64,000 bases of DNA from Collinsella aerofaciens. Its GTDB lineage: Bacteria > Actinomycetota > Coriobacteriia > Coriobacteriales > Coriobacteriaceae. The notes under the pieces are model-generated. The model was not told the origin of the DNA, made no database searches, and saw nothing but the letters and a program-made list of their open reading frames with translations. Location: the NCBI RefSeq assembly GCF_009876115.1, contig NZ_WWSY01000005.1, positions 62,001-126,000 of the forward strand, given 5' to 3'. This document shows, one piece after another, positions 24,169 to 34,128 of the stretch; position 1 is the first letter of the stretch, and every line of letters starts with the position of its first letter. The position numbers and the translations under genes were made by a program.

Positions 24169-24897
24169 ATGAAGATTATTAAAGCTAAAGACTACGAGGA
24201 TATGAGCCGCAAGGCCGCCAATATCATCTCGGCCCAGGTTATCCTCAAGCCCGATTGCGTGCTGGGTCTTGCCACCGGCTCCACCCCGATTGGCGCCTAC
24301 AAGCAGCTCGCCGCTTGGTACGAGAAGGGTGACGTCGACTTTGCCGAGGTCAGCACCTACAACCTCGACGAGTATCGTGGCCTTTCGCACGACGATCCCC
24401 AGAGCTACCACTACTTTATGCGTGAGAACTTCTTCGATCACATTAACATCGACCTGAACAACACACATGTGCCCGATGGCTCCAATCCCGACGCTGCCGC
24501 TGCCTGCTCTGAGTACGACAAGATCGTCGCTGCTGCCGGTTACCCTGATCTGCAGCTGCTCGGCATCGGTAACAACGGTCACATTGGCTTCAACGAGCCC
24601 GATGACCACTTCTCCAAGGGTACGCACTGTGTCGACCTCACCGAGAGCACCATTCAGGCCAACAGCCGCCTGTTCGACAGCATCGACGACGTGCCCCGTC
24701 AGGCCTACACCATGGGTACCCAGACCATCATGTATGCCCGCATGATCCTAGTCGTCGCCAACGGCGAGGCCAAGGCGCAGGCCGTGCATGACATGTGCTA
24801 TGGTCCGGTTACCCCCGAGTGCCCTGCCTCGATCCTGCAACTGCACACCAACTGCGTTGTCGTTGCCGACGAGGCCGCCCTTTCGCTCTGCAAGTAG
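24169..24897 (+). CDS. nagB: Glucosamine-6-phosphate deaminase
   Basis: 242 residues. ATG 24169 has AAAGGA upstream and starts with the family MKIIKAKDYEDMS; longer starts add unrelated sequence. It converts glucosamine-6-phosphate to fructose-6-phosphate and ammonia. The phosphate loop LGLATGSTPIG, catalytic Asp67 in NLDEYRG, and GIGNNGHIGFNEP are present. The allosteric C-terminal extension of the enterobacterial enzyme is absent, as in short Gram-positive forms. Confidence 0.95.
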   Translation: MKIIKAKDYEDMSRKAANIISAQVILKPDCVLGLATGSTPIGAYKQLAAWYEKGDVDFAEVSTYNLDEYRGLSHDDPQSYHYFMRENFFDHINIDLNNTHVPDGSNPDAAAACSEYDKIVAAAGYPDLQLLGIGNNGHIGFNEPDDHFSKGTHCVDLTESTIQANSRLFDSIDDVPRQAYTMGTQTIMYARMILVVANGEAKAQAVHDMCYGPVTPECPASILQLHTNCVVVADEAALSLCK

Positions 24898-24929
24898 CGA
24901 AAGCCTATCACCTCGACATAGCTTTGCCG

Positions 24930-24957
24930 AAGGCCTCCGCTTTGCGGGGGCCTTTTT
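24930..24957 (+). terminator. nagB terminator
   Basis: An 11-bp stem with one G-U pair (24930-24940 with 24944-24954), TTT loop, then a T-run. Confidence 0.9.
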
Positions 24958-25345
24958 GTTATCCCTCTCCGCCCGCTTGACCAAAATCTTGCCGCAAGCT
25001 TGACGAATGCCGGATGCCCAACAGCTTGATTCATTCCATACCAGATTCTATGCAAAAATGCCACTAAAAGGTCGTAGACGGTAGCGGGTGCTAGGCGAGT
25101 TGAATGACATGGCTGAACCTTGTTCATTTGCGTTACACTGCCGCTTAGATGGGACAAGCTGACAAGCTCATTTACCTGCTTAAAGACCGATTAGTCGGGG
25201 GATTAATAACAATCGGCCCTCGCTGTACAAAAACTTGCCGCTTGCGTACCAAAAGACAACCTAAAACACAAGGTCGCTCTATTCATAGCGCGGCTTGTAT
25301 GGTCTTGCGGTTACAGTGTCCATACGGTCGAGTTGAGGAGCGGGC
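24958..25345. other. Intergenic region upstream of the large regulator
   Basis: No gene, RNA or strong repeat is evident. A 67-codon ORF at 25149-25352 overlaps the next gene and has no ribosome site or family resemblance. The promoter of the regulator must lie here, but no clear -35/-10 pair stands out. Confidence 0.5.
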
Positions 25346-28345
25346 ATGGTAAACGATTTGAGCAGTATAGACGACCTCGAGCTGATGCCGCTGGGCGGAG
25401 GCTATATGGTGCGACGCGAACGCTTGATGAATGAGCTTATCGCCAAGGGCCGAAAGGCCGGCATCGTGGTTCTTTATGCGCCCGACGGGTTTGGGAAGAC
25501 CTCGGTGCTGCTGCAGTACACCCATGAGGTTAAATGCGACCCGACGCGAGGCCCCGTGCGGATTATCGAGGCCGATCGCGCCACTGGGCGCGAGGTGTTT
25601 ATGCAGCTCGAGGTGGTCACCGAAGAACTCAAAGATAAACCGCACTCCCTTATCGCGATTGATAATGTGCCAAACCTCGATCAGCGCGATACCGAAGACC
25701 TCATCGACAGGATTCGCGGCCTGCGCGCTATGGGGATAGGGGTCTTTATCTCCTGCCGTCCTTCAAATCGTCAGCTGATTCATGGGCTGGGCGATTCGGT
25801 TAAGATCAATGCGCAGATGCTCAAGGTGCATGCCTATGAGTATTCGGCGTGGGCATCGGCGTTTTCGATCAGCACATCGCTCGACTTTTATCAGCTCACG
25901 CAGGGCGTGCCCGAGCTCGTTTCGGCATTGCAGACGGGTCTGTATGGCCAAGGCGACGTAGCCGGTCTGCTCGAAAACGAGATTGTCAACGTATATGGCG
26001 CGGCACTTGTCGATCTGGCTTCGCTCGACAATAATGGGCTGTTTTGCGTGGCATGTCTCATGGTTTTGATGGGCGAGGGCAATATCGCAGAACTCGAGGC
26101 TTGCGGGGTGAGGCTGTCGATGGTCGACCAGTCCTATTTTGTACGCGACTACCCGATCTTTGGCTTGGATCCCGCCGAGCGGAGTTTTACGTGTCTGGGC
26201 ACGGAGGATAACGGACGCTTGCGCTTGCGCAAGTTGGTGGCCGAGGTTCGCCCCGAACTTGTTCCGAGGGCGGCCCGTATTTTGCTTAAGGCGGGTAGAT
26301 GCGATGCGGCGATGGGCCTGGCGGACGCCTTTTTGGACCGTGAAGCGGTCCTTGAACTTGCTGGGCAGTATGGGGTCGATCTGGCTCTGACGGGGCACGG
26401 GGCCGATGTCTGCCGAGCAGCGCTGGGCACGATCGATGCCGACGATCCGGCTCCAGAGCCAACGCCTGCCGAGGCGCTCGGCGTGTATTTGGCAGCGGTC
26501 AGCGTGTCCAATACAAAGCTCGCTCGCTATATGGCATCGGTCATCGAGCGCGGGGGCGAACGGGCGGCCTGCGAAATAGACCCTGTTTCATGGAGGGTGG
26601 CCCAGACACTGACGGCTGTTTGCTATGGGGACAACGGGCTTGGGCTTCCTACGAACCTGGCCGTGCCAGAAATAGAGACGTCCCACACCGCACTCGACAT
26701 GCTGTCCGCGCATATCGAGGTCAAGCGATGCCTGACCGAGCGGGGAGATGACGGCGGCGTTCTACAGCAGCTCAAAACGAGCAAGGCCTATGACTGCGAG
26801 CTCGACATCGCGGGGATTGTTATACGGGCCGATAGCATGCTGGTGGAGCTCTTTGACGGGTCGTTTGCGGGAATCGACGAGCGCGACGACGAGATGACGA
26901 TGGTGCGGGAGGCGCTCGACGTACGTGGGCTTAAGGCGATGGCTATCTGGGTGCGCATGGTGTTGGCGGCACGGCGGCTCCTTTCCGGCTTGCCGGTAAC
27001 CGACGACGCGGCGTTCAACGAGCTCGATCGTTTTGCCGTGCGCATGCGCGACAACCAGATTCAGCTGTTTGGCCTGTTGCTAGAAGGCTGGCAGTCGCTG
27101 GCAGAGGGACGGCCGGTTAATGCAAAGTTCCGTGCGGTCCAAGTGCTCAAACTTGCCGAGGAGTCGATTGCGTACATGCGCGATAACGCATTGCTGCTGG
27201 AGCGCGCAGCGTATCTGCGTAACACCTCGATGGTTTCGGTGCGCGAGGAAGCGGAGCTACTCGATATAAGCCAGACGCAGGTTGGTGGAGCGGAGGCCTG
27301 GATGGTGGCTCTGCATTTGGCCTGTGCGGGCCGAGACAGCGATCTTGCGGCCTGGATGTCCATGAATCGTGCGGGGATTCTAGAGCCATCGTATCGGCTC
27401 TTTGCGCGCCTTGCCATGCATTGTCTGGGCGAGCCGGCGGGCAGGATACGCAAGAAGCTTCCCGTGCGCGAGCTGTCGCGGTACTCGCTGCGCGACGATT
27501 TGGAAGGGGAGGGCGAGCGCCTGTTCCAGGCCGGCGAGGTTGAAGCCGTTGATACCATCGACCATATCGAGATTCGCATGTTTGGTGCGTTTCGCGCCGA
27601 GCGCGACGGGTTTCCCATCACGGACAAAATGTGGCGCCGCAAGAAGGCGGCGACACTTGCCGAGCGGCTTGCACTGGGCATGGATGCGCTCGTCGATCGT
27701 GAGACGCTGGCCATGGAGCTGTGGCCCCATGCCGAGTTCAATAGCGCCCGCAATAACCTGTACTCGACGATATCGCGCTTGCGGTCGGCTTTGGGGCCGA
27801 CGCCGGATGGCAAGTCGTGTGTGCTCATCCAAAATGAATGCATTGGACTCAACGGCGACTACGTCAAGACCGATGTACGGCTGTTTGATCAGATAAGCCG
27901 CGAGGTTTTGGGAAATCGCACAGGTGCGCGCGGGCCCCATTTAGTTGAGCTGTGCCTTAAGATTGAGCAGCTTTATGCCGGACCGCTGTATGTTCCCAAT
28001 GGCTGTAATCCCACCTACTTTTTGCGTATGCGACGCATTATGCAGTCAAAGTACATCGATTGCATGATTAAGGGGGCCAATGCCGCTCTAGAAGAAAACG
28101 ACCTGCAGTCGGCGATTTGGCTGGCGGAGTCGGGGCTTCGGCAGGAAACGGCGCGTGAGGATATGGTGCGCTGTGCCATGCATGTCTACAGTGCGGCGGG
28201 GCGGCGGCGCGATATCGTCGAGCTGTACAGCGGGCATATGCACCATCTGAGGGAGCAGGTCAATGGCGTGCCCGAGCCCGAGACGCGGCGTCTATACGAG
28301 CGCTTGGTGGAGGGTCGGCTCAACCGCGTGCTGGTCGAGCGATAA
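25346..28345 (+). CDS. Large ATPase-linked transcriptional regulator with SARP/BTAD C-terminus
   Basis: 999 residues; GAGGAG lies 7 nt before ATG 25346. The N-terminal third is a STAND-type ATPase like MalT: Walker A YAPDGFGKTSVL (44-55) and LIAIDNVPNL as Walker B. A long helical middle follows. From about 750 (IEIRMFGAFRAERDGFPI) there is an OmpR-like winged helix, then a bacterial transcriptional activator domain to the end. Such proteins sense a ligand or partner and activate nearby genes. Its targets are not clear. It lies downstream of nagB but has its own region and a terminator between. Confidence 0.85.
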   Translation: MVNDLSSIDDLELMPLGGGYMVRRERLMNELIAKGRKAGIVVLYAPDGFGKTSVLLQYTHEVKCDPTRGPVRIIEADRATGREVFMQLEVVTEELKDKPHSLIAIDNVPNLDQRDTEDLIDRIRGLRAMGIGVFISCRPSNRQLIHGLGDSVKINAQMLKVHAYEYSAWASAFSISTSLDFYQLTQGVPELVSALQTGLYGQGDVAGLLENEIVNVYGAALVDLASLDNNGLFCVACLMVLMGEGNIAELEACGVRLSMVDQSYFVRDYPIFGLDPAERSFTCLGTEDNGRLRLRKLVAEVRPELVPRAARILLKAGRCDAAMGLADAFLDREAVLELAGQYGVDLALTGHGADVCRAALGTIDADDPAPEPTPAEALGVYLAAVSVSNTKLARYMASVIERGGERAACEIDPVSWRVAQTLTAVCYGDNGLGLPTNLAVPEIETSHTALDMLSAHIEVKRCLTERGDDGGVLQQLKTSKAYDCELDIAGIVIRADSMLVELFDGSFAGIDERDDEMTMVREALDVRGLKAMAIWVRMVLAARRLLSGLPVTDDAAFNELDRFAVRMRDNQIQLFGLLLEGWQSLAEGRPVNAKFRAVQVLKLAEESIAYMRDNALLLERAAYLRNTSMVSVREEAELLDISQTQVGGAEAWMVALHLACAGRDSDLAAWMSMNRAGILEPSYRLFARLAMHCLGEPAGRIRKKLPVRELSRYSLRDDLEGEGERLFQAGEVEAVDTIDHIEIRMFGAFRAERDGFPITDKMWRRKKAATLAERLALGMDALVDRETLAMELWPHAEFNSARNNLYSTISRLRSALGPTPDGKSCVLIQNECIGLNGDYVKTDVRLFDQISREVLGNRTGARGPHLVELCLKIEQLYAGPLYVPNGCNPTYFLRMRRIMQSKYIDCMIKGANAALEENDLQSAIWLAESGLRQETAREDMVRCAMHVYSAAGRRRDIVELYSGHMHHLREQVNGVPEPETRRLYERLVEGRLNRVLVER

Positions 28346-28377
28346 AAAACGGGCGCCCGAAGTACTCGGGCACCCGT
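28343..28377 (-). terminator. Terminator for yhbY (minus), also hairpin after the regulator
   Basis: A 12-bp stem with one mismatch (28349-28360 with 28366-28377). On the minus strand it is followed by TTTTTT, so it is a proper terminator for yhbY; it overlaps the stop of the regulator gene on the plus strand. Confidence 0.85.
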
Positions 28378-28414
28378 AAGCTTGCTATGTGTTGGCTCGC
28401 CGGATCATTGGCTC

Positions 28415-28714
28415 TTAGACGAGCTTGATCTTCTCGATATCCTTGCGCGAGGACTCGCGATACAGCGAGAACTTGCGGCCGATGACCTGGACGACCTCGG
28501 CATGGCAGCGATCGGCGAGCTCTTCGGCGGCCTCGCGGACAGAAAGGCTGGAGCCATCGAGCACGGAGCACTTAACGAGCTCGTGCTTCTCCAGATAGGC
28601 GACCGTCTGCTCCACGGTGCCCTCGTTGACGTCGGACTTTCCGATGATGATGGCGGGGTTGAGGTGATGGGCCATGCTGCGAAGCTGCTTGACCTGTGCT
28701 CCTGTCAGTGCCAT
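28415..28714 (-). CDS. yhbY: YhbY-family RNA-binding protein (CRS1-YhbY domain)
   Basis: 99 residues from ATG 28714 (MALTGAQVKQL); an upstream start at 28747 would add a basic 11-residue lead. The single CRM domain is complete, with LNPAIIIGKSDVNEGTV and the GxxG-like VIGRKFSLYRE. YhbY associates with pre-50S ribosomal particles and helps ribosome assembly. It is transcribed alone. Confidence 0.92.
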   Translation of the reverse strand: MALTGAQVKQLRSMAHHLNPAIIIGKSDVNEGTVEQTVAYLEKHELVKCSVLDGSSLSVREAAEELADRCHAEVVQVIGRKFSLYRESSRKDIEKIKLV

Positions 28715-28872
28715 GGGTTCTCGCTTTCTATGTATGGGGCGCCCCACGATGGGGCCTTAATCTACGTGAGCTGTCCCACGATAGCGCAGGAACGGCGCGG
28801 TGTGGGGCGCGTTTGCCCAGTTCAAAAAGAATGCGGATGCCGAGTGAGTGGGCGGCGTGGGCTGCGAACAGG

Positions 28873-29760
28873 CTATGAGCTGGGCGCAGAGACCGGCTCC
28901 CATGCAATAAACGCCCAACGAACCTTGCGGACATGATCGAGCATATAGCGCCCCTGCGGCACGCCCTTGGACCCCGGCTCGCCGGCATGGGGATTCTCGA
29001 TCATGTGCTGGGCGATATAGTCGCGCAGGCGGTCAACCTTATCCTCGTTGCCATGCTCGAGCATGCGAGAAAAGTCCGCCACGCCCGCTTCAAGGCTATT
29101 GAAGGTATCGCGACGAGGCGATTCAAAGTACGTAACCTGCGGCAGGGCACCCATCTGAATAAGGATGTTAAAGGCATACACAAAACCATTGCTGCAGGTA
29201 ACCGAGGCGCCGATGGCGTTCATCAGGTGCAGGTCATAGCGCGGGCTGGAGTTGGCGACCATCGTGACAGCACAACGCCGACGAGCCGTTCGATTAAGCT
29301 TGGCAAGCGCGCCTTTTAGGTTGGTCGTGGTGACAGAGCGACTGGCAAAGGCAACATCTACCGCTTTCGCGACCGGTCCAACCAAATCCCAATCATCATC
29401 CCAAGCAAGCTCAAGCGGCGTAATGCGATCCTCGAGCCCATAGTACTCAATGCCAGCATCAAGCGTGCCCAACATAGCAGGGGAGAAGTCAGCCGCAATC
29501 ACAGGATGCCCAGCCTGAGCAAGCGGAATAGCAATCGACCCAGCCCCACACCCCATATCAAGCACCGATTCACCAGGCTTTAACGCCAACAGCTTCATAA
29601 AGTCCCGGGCATACGGGGCAGTCTCCAACGGCCGAAAATGCCGAGCCCGCTTATCCCATTCAAAAGAATCATCAGCCCGATGCCGAGCGGCCTGCAGACG
29701 CATCCATTCGCCATTCCAATCCGCAGCAAGCAGCTCAGAACGAATCTCCCCATCAACCAC
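28873..29760 (-). CDS. Class I SAM-dependent methyltransferase
   Basis: 295 residues from GTG 29760, with AGGAGG 7 nt upstream. The ORF can be read to 29820, but that part is a terminator hairpin, so the longer start is rejected. Motif I is VLDMGCGAGS and motif II is VIAADFSPAML. The N-terminus (WNGEWMRLQAARHRADDSFEWDKRA) resembles uncharacterised bacterial methyltransferases. The substrate is unknown. Confidence 0.85.
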   Translation of the reverse strand: MVDGEIRSELLAADWNGEWMRLQAARHRADDSFEWDKRARHFRPLETAPYARDFMKLLALKPGESVLDMGCGAGSIAIPLAQAGHPVIAADFSPAMLGTLDAGIEYYGLEDRITPLELAWDDDWDLVGPVAKAVDVAFASRSVTTTNLKGALAKLNRTARRRCAVTMVANSSPRYDLHLMNAIGASVTCSNGFVYAFNILIQMGALPQVTYFESPRRDTFNSLEAGVADFSRMLEHGNEDKVDRLRDYIAQHMIENPHAGEPGSKGVPQGRYMLDHVRKVRWAFIAWEPVSAPSS

Positions 29761-29779
29761 GGGCCAACCTCCTAGCAAC

Positions 29780-29811
29780 AAAAAAGCGACTCCTCCCAAA
29801 AGAAGAGCCGC
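29780..29811 (-). terminator. Minus-strand terminator upstream of the methyltransferase
   Basis: Read on the minus strand, a 10-bp stem with two G-U pairs and a UUUUGG loop is followed by TTTTTT. It lies 20 bp before the methyltransferase start and separates it from the PFL-family gene upstream. Confidence 0.8.
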
Positions 29812-29927
29812 AACCAGCATATATCAGAAAAAGAACCGCTCCAACGCCAAACCGCCACACCAACCAAGGCGGGCAGAAGCGAAGCGACTGCCACTGAGCC
29901 AGAACCCAGCCAAGGTTGAGATGTGCG

Positions 29928-30069
29928 GGAGCCCCGCCGCCGGGCGGCAGACATATAAGGTCGATCGCGAGTTCCGCACGAGCCGGAGAGCACTTAATGT
30001 GCTCTCCGTGCGAGTCAGGACTGTCCGAGCAGGCGACCTTATATGTCTGCCGTCCGGCGGCGGGGCTCC
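29928..30069 (-). repeat. Long palindromic element B with phased conserved core
   Basis: Outer arms 29928-29963 and 30034-30069 pair over 36 nt with one mismatch. On the minus strand the core words CAGTCCTG (from 30023), CACATTAAGTG (from 30001) and GTGCGGAACTC (from 29979) lie 22 nt apart, exactly as in element A at 9745-9885. The inner hairpin is a perfect 9-bp GGAGAGCAC stem. It begins just after the stop of the PFL-family gene. Confidence 0.85.
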
Positions 30070-30087
30070 TCGCCTCGTATCCCTAGG

Positions 30088-31452
30088 CTAGTTCTTCAGC
30101 GAGTTCAGCGGCGCCGGGAAGCGTCCACCGCGATGGGCAAGCACGGTGCCGGCGTTGGGGTTCACCGGCATGATGGGCGCACGGCCGAACAGGCCGCCGT
30201 ACTCGACGCAGTCGCCCACGCCCTTGCCGATGGCGGGAATCACGCGGACGGCCGTGGTCTTGTTGTTGATGACGCCGATGGCCATCTCGTCGGCGATGAT
30301 GCCGGCGATGGTCTCGACCGGGGTGTCGCCGGGGATGGCGATCATGTCCAGGCCGACGGAGCACACGCAGGTCATGGCCTCGAGCTTCTCGAGCGAAAGC
30401 GCACCGGCCTCGACGGCGGCGATCATGCCGGCATCCTCGGACACGGGAATGAAAGCGCCGGAAAGACCGCCCACGCTGGAACTGGCCATGACGCCGCCCT
30501 TCTTGACGGCATCGTTGAGCATGGCGAGCGCGCAGGTCGTGCCCGGGCCGCCGCAGGTGCCCACGCCGATGATCTCGAGAATGCGGGCAACGGAGTCGCC
30601 GATGGCAGGCGTGGGGGCCAGCGACAGGTCGACGATGCCCTTCTCGACACCCAGGCGATGGGCGGCCTCGCGGCTCATGAGCTCGCCGGCGCGGGTGATC
30701 TTAAAGGCGGTCTGCTTAATCTTCTCGGCGACTTCCATCATCGATGCGGAATCGGGCAGCGTCTCCAGGGCTGCGGCCATAACGCCGGGGCCCGAGACGC
30801 CTACGTTGATGACGGCGTCGGCCTCGCCACCGCCGTGGACGGCGCCCGCCATAAACGGGGAGTCCTCGACCATGTTGGCAAAGCAGACAAACTTGGAAGC
30901 GCCGACGGAATCCTGGTCGGCCGTGAGTTTAGCGGCATCGATGATGGTCTGGGCGGCCATAAGCACGGCGTCCATGTTGATGCCAGCACGCAGGCTGGCG
31001 ACGTTGACGCTGGAGCAGACGCGGCTGGTGGTAGCGAGCGCCTGGGGGATGGACTGGATGACGCGGCGGTCGGCGTCACCGATGCCCTTCTGGACGAGTG
31101 CGGAGAAGCCGCCCAGGTAATCGATGCCGAGCGTTTCGGCCGCGCGGTCGAGGGCATGCGCGATGGGGGTGAGGTCCTCATCCTTGCAGCATGCGGCGAT
31201 CTGTGCCACCGGGGTGACGGAAACGCGCTTGTTGACGATGGGGATACCGTACTCGCGCTCGAGGTTCTCGGCGGTCTCGACCAGATGCTCAGCCGTGTGC
31301 GTCACGTGGTCGTAGATCTTCGTGCACATGCGGTCGAGGTTCTCGTCGCCGCAACCCATGAGCGAAACACCCATGGTGATGGTCCTGATGTCGAGGTTCT
31401 GTTCCTCAACCATGCCGCGGGTTTCCGCGATTTCTGCGGGCGTGATCGCCAT
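30088..31452 (-). CDS. PFL-family protein (DUF711, UPF0210)
   Basis: 454 residues from ATG 31452, with AGGAG 10 nt upstream; an ORF start at 31509 lies over a hairpin. It matches the DUF711 family throughout ([49 protein letters not shown]). Members resemble the pyruvate-formate-lyase fold, and their reaction is not established. A small ACT-domain partner usually precedes this gene; none is seen here, where metH lies upstream. Confidence 0.9.
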   Translation of the reverse strand: MAITPAEIAETRGMVEEQNLDIRTITMGVSLMGCGDENLDRMCTKIYDHVTHTAEHLVETAENLEREYGIPIVNKRVSVTPVAQIAACCKDEDLTPIAHALDRAAETLGIDYLGGFSALVQKGIGDADRRVIQSIPQALATTSRVCSSVNVASLRAGINMDAVLMAAQTIIDAAKLTADQDSVGASKFVCFANMVEDSPFMAGAVHGGGEADAVINVGVSGPGVMAAALETLPDSASMMEVAEKIKQTAFKITRAGELMSREAAHRLGVEKGIVDLSLAPTPAIGDSVARILEIIGVGTCGGPGTTCALAMLNDAVKKGGVMASSSVGGLSGAFIPVSEDAGMIAAVEAGALSLEKLEAMTCVCSVGLDMIAIPGDTPVETIAGIIADEMAIGVINNKTTAVRVIPAIGKGVGDCVEYGGLFGRAPIMPVNPNAGTVLAHRGGRFPAPLNSLKN

Positions 31453-31497
31453 CCTTGCGCTCCTATCTGCCAAAACGAGCATAGTCTTATCTATTCT

Positions 31498-31535
31498 AAC
31501 GTGCCGCACGTGCCAAGTGGCGCATGCGGCACGTT
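31498..31535 (-). terminator. Hairpin between metH and the PFL-family gene
   Basis: A perfect 11-bp stem AACGTGCCGCA/TGCGGCACGTT, with no good T-run on either strand. It may weaken read-through from metH. Confidence 0.5.
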
Positions 31536-31560
31536 TTGGTGCTCGGTTGTTTCCGTTGTG

Positions 31561-34119
31561 TTACTGCCCAAAGACCTCTTCGGCGATGCGCGCGCTTTCG
31601 GCGGCATCCTTGGCGTAGTAGTCCGCGCCGATCTGCTTGGCGTATTCGGGGGTGAGCACGGCGCCGCCCACGATGATCTTGACGCCCGGAATCTCGGCAT
31701 GGAGCAGCTTGATGGTCTCCTCCATGGCGACGACGGTGGTGGTCATAAGCGCCGAGAGGCCGACGAGTTTGATATCGCGCTCCTTGACGGTCTTGAGTAC
31801 CTCCTGCGGATCGACGTCGCGGCCCAGGTCAAAGACGGTGTAGCCGTAGTTGTCGAGCAGCATTTTGACGATATTCTTGCCGATATCGTGGATGTCGCCC
31901 TTGACGGTGGCCACGCAGATCTTGCCCTTGTCGGCAATCTCGCCGGCGGGCATCAGGCGCTTGATGGTGTCGAAGCCCACACGCGCGGCCTCGGCCGAGG
32001 CCATGAGCTGCGGCAAGAAGAACTTGCCCTGGTCAAAGAGGACGCCCACCTCGTCGAGGGCGGGGATAAAGTGATTGTTGATGAGGTCCATAGCGTCGTG
32101 GTCTGCCAGCAGACGCTCGGTCTCGGCAGCGATCTCTCCCTTGCGGCCCGAGACGACCATGCGACGAATCGGGTCGTCGTTGCCGTCGGTGCCGGCGGTG
32201 CCGGCAGCGGGCGCGGTGTCGGTCGATGCGGCCTGAGCCGCTGCCGGGTTGGCGGCGATCTTGTACGGATCGGTCCAGCCGGCATAGCGCTCGATGTATC
32301 CGGTCGAGCCCTCGTCCTCAACGCTCAGGACGCGATAGCTGTAGACGGTATCCATAAAGCGCTTGGAGCCCGGGTTCATGATGGGGGCGTCCAGGCCCGC
32401 GCCAAACGCGGCGGCCAAAAAGACTGAGCCCAGCAACGGGCGGGCAGGCAGGCCAAAGCTGATATTCGACACGCCGAGCGCGCATTTGACGCCCAGACGC
32501 TCCTTGCACAGGGACATGGCGCGTAGGATCTGCTCGGCCTGGCGTTGATTGGTCGAGGCGGTCATGACCAGGCAGTCGATGAGGATACGGTCCGGGCCGA
32601 TGCCGTAGCGGGCGGCCTCGGCCACGATGCGTTCGGCGATGGCAAAGCGGGCCTCGGCGGTATCGGGGATGCCGCCTTCGTCGAGCGTAAGGCCGACGAC
32701 GTTGGTTCCATAGTGGGCGACCAGCGGAAAGATCTCATCCATGATCTGCTGCTTGCCATTGACCGAGTTGATGATGGGCTTGCCGGCGTAGCGACGTACG
32801 GCGGCCTCGACGGCGGCGGGGTCGGTGGAGTCGATCTGCAGCGGCAGCAGCGTGGAGCCTTGGAGCTGCTCGGTCGCTTGCTGGATGACCTTGACCTCGT
32901 CGATCTCGGGCAGGCCCACGTTGACGTCCAGGATGTCGGCGCCCTGTTCTTGCTGGCTGATGCCCTGGCTCACGACGTAGTCCAGGTCGCCGTCGCGCAG
33001 GGCCTGCTGCAGGCGCTTTTTGCCGGTGGGATTGATGCGCTCGCCGATGACGGCAATCTTGTGGCCGTCGCAGGGAAGGTCCACCACAGTCTGGGCACTT
33101 GTGACCGACATGCTGGGCTTGCGGTGGCGCGGACTGGGCGTGTGGTTATCGATAAGCGTGCGCAAGGCGGCCATGTGCGCCGGCGTGGTGCCGCAGCAGC
33201 CGCCCACGACGCTCACGCCGTCCTCAATCATGCCGGCGACGGCTTTGGCGTATTCGGGGGCCTGGATGTCAAAGACGGTATTACCGTCGTCGTCCACGTG
33301 GGGCAGTCCCGCATTGGCCTGCACCATAACGGGTTTGTCCGTAACGGTGAGCATACGTGCGGCGAGCCCTCGGAGCTCGGCCGGTCCCTGGCTGCAGTTG
33401 ATGCCCAAAACGTCGGCGCCGATGGCGTCGAGCGTGATGGCGGCCACCTCGGGACTCGTGCCCAGGAACGTGCGACCGTCTTCCTCAAAGGTCATGGTGG
33501 CAAAGACGGGCAGGTCGGAGTTCTCGCGGCAGGCGAGGACGGCCGCCTTGATCTCGGCAAGGTCGGTCATGGTCTCGATAATAAAGAGGTCCACGCCCGC
33601 ATCGACGCCGGCGCGCACTTCCTCGGCAAAGAGGTCGTAGGCCTCGTCGAAGCTGAGGGTGCCCAGGGGGCGAAGCAGCGCACCGATGGGGCCGATGTCG
33701 CCGGCGACGTAATGGGCACCGGCCGCGCGGGCGCAAGAGACCGCGGCGGCAAAGACATCTGCCACGGTGGCGGCGCCGTCGAGCTTGTGGGCGTTGGCGC
33801 CAAAGGTGTTGGCGGTGATTACGTCGCAGCCAGCCTCGACGTACTGGCGCTGGATATCGGTAATGACCTGTGGCTCCTCAAAGTTGAGCAGCTCGGGCAG
33901 GGCGCCCGCCTTCATGCCAGCGGCCTGCAACATGGTGCCCATGCCGCCGTCGAACAGCAGGTGTCCCGTGCCCTCGATGGCCGCACACAGGCGATCGTCC
34001 TTAATGCGAAGGTCGTCGATCGTGCGCGTCTTGTACGTGGCGCCATTACGGCGTGCGGCATCAACGGGTGCCGCCAGCGCGGCACCGTCCAGATCATGAG
34101 TGATAAGCGGAGTAAACAT
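31561..34119 (-). CDS. metH: Cobalamin-dependent methionine synthase, without activation domain
   Basis: 852 residues; TAGGAG lies upstream of ATG 34119. Domain order: homocysteine S-methyltransferase (about 50-340, with zinc cysteines in VVGGCCGTTPAH), methyltetrahydrofolate-binding (about 370-620, IGERINPTGKKR), a linker rich in Ala and Pro, cobalamin cap, and B12-binding domain with VKGDIHDIGKN, whose His ligates cobalt. The C-terminal SAM-dependent reactivation domain of E. coli MetH is absent and is supplied by the gene just upstream. The short Ala/Thr-rich linker around 640-660 is variable. Confidence 0.95.
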   Translation of the reverse strand: MFTPLITHDLDGAALAAPVDAARRNGATYKTRTIDDLRIKDDRLCAAIEGTGHLLFDGGMGTMLQAAGMKAGALPELLNFEEPQVITDIQRQYVEAGCDVITANTFGANAHKLDGAATVADVFAAAVSCARAAGAHYVAGDIGPIGALLRPLGTLSFDEAYDLFAEEVRAGVDAGVDLFIIETMTDLAEIKAAVLACRENSDLPVFATMTFEEDGRTFLGTSPEVAAITLDAIGADVLGINCSQGPAELRGLAARMLTVTDKPVMVQANAGLPHVDDDGNTVFDIQAPEYAKAVAGMIEDGVSVVGGCCGTTPAHMAALRTLIDNHTPSPRHRKPSMSVTSAQTVVDLPCDGHKIAVIGERINPTGKKRLQQALRDGDLDYVVSQGISQQEQGADILDVNVGLPEIDEVKVIQQATEQLQGSTLLPLQIDSTDPAAVEAAVRRYAGKPIINSVNGKQQIMDEIFPLVAHYGTNVVGLTLDEGGIPDTAEARFAIAERIVAEAARYGIGPDRILIDCLVMTASTNQRQAEQILRAMSLCKERLGVKCALGVSNISFGLPARPLLGSVFLAAAFGAGLDAPIMNPGSKRFMDTVYSYRVLSVEDEGSTGYIERYAGWTDPYKIAANPAAAQAASTDTAPAAGTAGTDGNDDPIRRMVVSGRKGEIAAETERLLADHDAMDLINNHFIPALDEVGVLFDQGKFFLPQLMASAEAARVGFDTIKRLMPAGEIADKGKICVATVKGDIHDIGKNIVKMLLDNYGYTVFDLGRDVDPQEVLKTVKERDIKLVGLSALMTTTVVAMEETIKLLHAEIPGVKIIVGGAVLTPEYAKQIGADYYAKDAAESARIAEEVFGQ

Positions 34120-34128
34120 CGGGGGCTC

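Noticed and set aside
25149-25352. 67-residue ORF before the large regulator
   Set aside because: Overlaps the regulator start, lacks a ribosome site and has no coding-like composition.
30043-32427. 794-codon plus-strand ORF over the PFL-family and metH genes
   Set aside because: It spans two real minus-strand genes and the spacer; the translation is His/Gly/Asp-rich, as expected for a shadow frame.
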